Shown in pieces: positions 62,573 through 64,000 of a stretch of 64,000 nt of DNA; positions within the stretch are counted from its first letter, which is position 1; each line of letters opens with the position of its first letter. The DNA is from Bacteroidaceae bacterium HV4-6-C5C (GTDB lineage Bacteria; Bacteroidota; Bacteroidia; Bacteroidales; Bacteroidaceae): NCBI GenBank assembly GCA_007896885.1, contig VOIU01000008.1, forward strand, positions 119,011 to 183,010, written 5' to 3'. The notes beneath the pieces are model-generated. The model was not told where the DNA came from, did no database searches, and saw only the letters and a list, made by a program, of their open reading frames with translations. Position numbers and translations under genes: made by a program.

Positions 62573-63358
62573 TTTTTTGTGGTTTTTCCCATTATATAAC
62601 TAAAAATTCTAGTGCATTTTTAAAGATAAAAAAGAGTGATATTTATACATTTATAGATGTTAAATTCATATAATGTTATTATAGAATGGGTGTTTCTGAT
62701 GCCGAAAAACTCGCTTGCCTTTTGCTGGGTATGGGAGAATATTGAGTTGAGGTTCGCATCGTTGGTTCTGTATAACTAAGATAAGTATTAGGAATTTAAA
62801 ATTAGTCCCAACCTACTCTCACGAGCAAGACGGGACCGGTTAACATTATAATAGACGATATTGTAGATGAAAGGTTTAAATGTAATGATAACTGTTAGTG
62901 AACATTATTCGAAAATTTGATAAATTGTACTATTTTTATAAGAACTGATTTACGAAAGGGGGCAGGTAGAGCTGTGATAAAAAGGAGAAAAATAGTATCT
63001 TTATGTGTAGAAGATTATATGTTGAATGGTCGTTATATGAGTGAAAAATTGTCATGGTAGAATCTCTTGTCTAATTTTATCTGTTACGTTGCTCTGTTCT
63101 ATAGAACGATGTGATCATAGGCACCCAATAATTCTTAAAAGAATATTCAATATAATTTCGGTGTGTTGTCGTTAAATTAGGAGGCTTCACTTATCACAAG
63201 TGAAGCCTCCCGAACCTCTATTTTAAAGGCCGTACCCTTTATTCATCGCGAGTTGAGTACCGGCCATAAATTAATGTCAGATAAAAGTATAGCTAACAGC
63301 GGGATTAAAGAAGTATAATAGACGAATAGCTTTATTTTATCAATAAACAAGGTTTTAG
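62573..63358. other. 786-bp non-coding, decayed region
   Basis: No intact frame. A GC-richer patch near 62785-62835 holds TCCCAAC and GGGACCGG. GTATCTTTA near 62996 is one base off a -7 box, and a strong hairpin lies at 63180-63210. It probably represents degraded mobile or surface-locus DNA. Confidence 0.45.
63180..63210. terminator. strong palindrome, possible terminator
   Basis: 13-bp perfect stem GGAGGCTTCACTT / AAGTGAAGCCTCC with 5-nt loop ATCAC. It is not followed by a good T-run on either side and no gene clearly ends into it. Confidence 0.5.
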
Positions 63359-63768
63359 GTGGATCTTTCAATAACGAAAGAATTATTATCCCGCTCAAAA
63401 ACAACATGGAGTAGTTCTCAAAGCAAACGTGCGGTTATTTTGTTTAGAGAATACTCGGATATCAAAAGGCATATTATTTAAGTATGCGCTTAGGACTTAT
63501 TTATCATCACTCCATACATGCTGATGTGGCATTGACCAAACTGGCTCGTTGGTACGAGGAGGTGGACAAATCAGGATTTCTATCCTTTGGCACAGTGGGA
63601 AGAACCATACAAACACATTACCTGAGAATCGTAGCCTTCTTCAAGAATCGTGCAACGAATGCGGCCAGCGAATCTTTTAATGCAAAAATTAAGCAATTCA
63701 GAGCACTACTCAGAGGAGTCAGGGATGTGTCCTTCTTCTTATTCAGATTATCGAAAATTTATGCTTAA
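63359..63768 (+). pseudogene. ISAon1-type transposase remnant with frameshift
   Basis: The C-terminal third of a DDE transposase lies in two frames. The first frame (63359-63480) reads KELLSRSKTTWSSSQSKRAV and LFREYSDIK, then hits a stop. The second frame (to 63768) continues AYYLSMRLGLIYHH, LTKLARWYEEVDKSGFLSF and ends NAASESFNAKIKQFRALLRG...FFLFRLSKIYA, a signature of ISAon1-type elements (ISL3-like). Adding one A to the A4 tract at about 63464-63467 would restore DIKKAYYL, so a 1-bp deletion is the likely break. The N-terminal two thirds are missing. Confidence 0.82.
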
Positions 63769-63777
63769 AATCGTAAG

Positions 63778-63813
63778 CCCTCAGAATTTCGGATCATACT
63801 GAAATCCTGAGGG
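63778..63813. mobile_element. junction of two ISAon1-type element ends
   Basis: CCCTCAGAATTTC and GAAATCCTGAGGG are reverse complements with one mismatch, separated by GGATCATACT. The first follows the end of the transposase remnant and the second precedes the start of a new IS gene. They fit the right terminal repeat of one element and the left terminal repeat of the next, 10 bp apart. Confidence 0.6.
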
Positions 63814-63831
63814 GTATTGATGTTAAAGTTC

Positions 63832-63839
63832 TATCTTTG
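63832..63839 (+). promoter_or_regulatory. -7 box of the second IS element
   Basis: TATCTTTG, 15 bp before the ATG at 63855. No matching -33 box at the usual distance. Confidence 0.45.
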
Positions 63840-63854
63840 CATTAAAAAGAATAT

Positions 63855-64000
63855 ATGAATTACGATAACTTCCTTCGTTTTATCTTTCCTGATGGCATGT
63901 TTGATTACTTCGAGATGGTTGGCTTCAATGAGCTTTCGGATAAGGTTGAAATCTATTTTGAGGAGAAAAATACTCTTTCTGAAGAATATGATCATGATAA
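63855..64000 (+). CDS. ISAon1-type N-terminal region protein (partial)
   Basis: 48 codons before the window ends, beginning MNYDNFLRFIFPDGMFDYFE and continuing ELSDKVEIYFEEKNTLSEE. The FLRFIFPDGMFDYFE pattern is characteristic of the small protein encoded ahead of the ISAon1-family transposase. It marks the 5' end of a second, apparently intact copy in the same orientation as the remnant. The rest is outside the window. Confidence 0.78.
   Translation, partial: MNYDNFLRFIFPDGMFDYFEMVGFNELSDKVEIYFEEKNTLSEEYDHD

Noticed and set aside
63464..63472. Programmed frameshift in the transposase remnant
   Set aside because: The tract is only four A and no stimulatory structure is evident. Loss of the N-terminal part makes simple decay more likely.

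Overview
The window looks like a chromosomal segment of a Bacteroides-type member of the Bacteroidales. The evidence is the AT-rich sequence, many promoters of the form TTG/TTTG-N19-21-TAnnTTTG, lineage-typical families (DUF4296, HU-CCDC81-SPOR, DUF3244, TPR-HTH membrane regulators, TamA-like lipoprotein porins) and a Nudix-type XylR beside xylBA-xylE. The species is not claimed. Most of the window is ordinary core metabolism. The last 2 kb is a decayed, insertion-sequence-rich tail.

Layout. 0-9 kb: the end of an unknown gene; a Tat-dependent DUF362 protein with a NapH/NapG-like polyferredoxin; a patatin with a GH13 amylase; small DUF2461 and YhcH proteins; a glucan branching enzyme; tRNA-Arg(UCU). 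9-19.6 kb: a long non-coding stretch with a structured GC-rich island; a TlpA-like thiol-disulfide protein; fabD; the xylose operon xylR-xylB-xylA-xylE; a MarR regulator; a flavodoxin. 19.8-26 kb: a 2-oxoacid dehydrogenase operon (E3, lipoate ligase, E2, fused E1) followed by a second, divergent flavodoxin. 26-32.8 kb: ileS, a DksA-like gene, lspA and a DUF4296 lipoprotein, then an rRNA/tRNA 2'-O-methyltransferase on the other strand. 32.9-38.8 kb: TamA-like porin, DUF3332 lipoprotein, DoxX with NDH-2, and a YycJ-like hydrolase. 39-43 kb: hexuronate genes uxaC / LacI regulator / uxaB around a divergent promoter. 43-52.6 kb: TPR-HTH regulator, DUF3244 protein, AsmA, YgiD, universal stress protein, CrcB, FHA and HU-SPOR proteins. 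53.4-60 kb: rfbC, ugd, DUF4738-like lipoprotein, DEAD-box helicase, serB, a thioredoxin-fold protein without cysteines, and a small winged-helix protein. 60-64 kb: a candidate small RNA, a DUF6965-like protein, a small lipoprotein, a truncated hexapeptide acyltransferase, an ISAon1-type transposase remnant, and the left end of a second ISAon1-type element running off the window.

How the genes fit together. D-xylose enters through XylE and is converted by XylA and XylB to xylulose-5-phosphate under a Nudix-fold XylR. Hexuronates are processed by UxaC and UxaB, probably under the adjacent LacI regulator. Internal alpha-glucan is handled by the GH13 enzyme and the branching enzyme. The 2-oxoacid dehydrogenase cluster carries its own lipoate ligase.

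The most unusual signal is not a gene. Three intergenic arrays (18288-18353, 52798-52885, 53131-53218) have unrelated core sequences but the same architecture: short cores of 11-15 bp, two of them dyad-symmetric, repeated at exactly 22 bp (about two helical turns) with variable sequence between the cores. Also worth a second look are a promoter-terminator pair with no gene between (60572-60676), a GIHH signature in IleRS, and the IS end-to-end junction near 63.79 kb.
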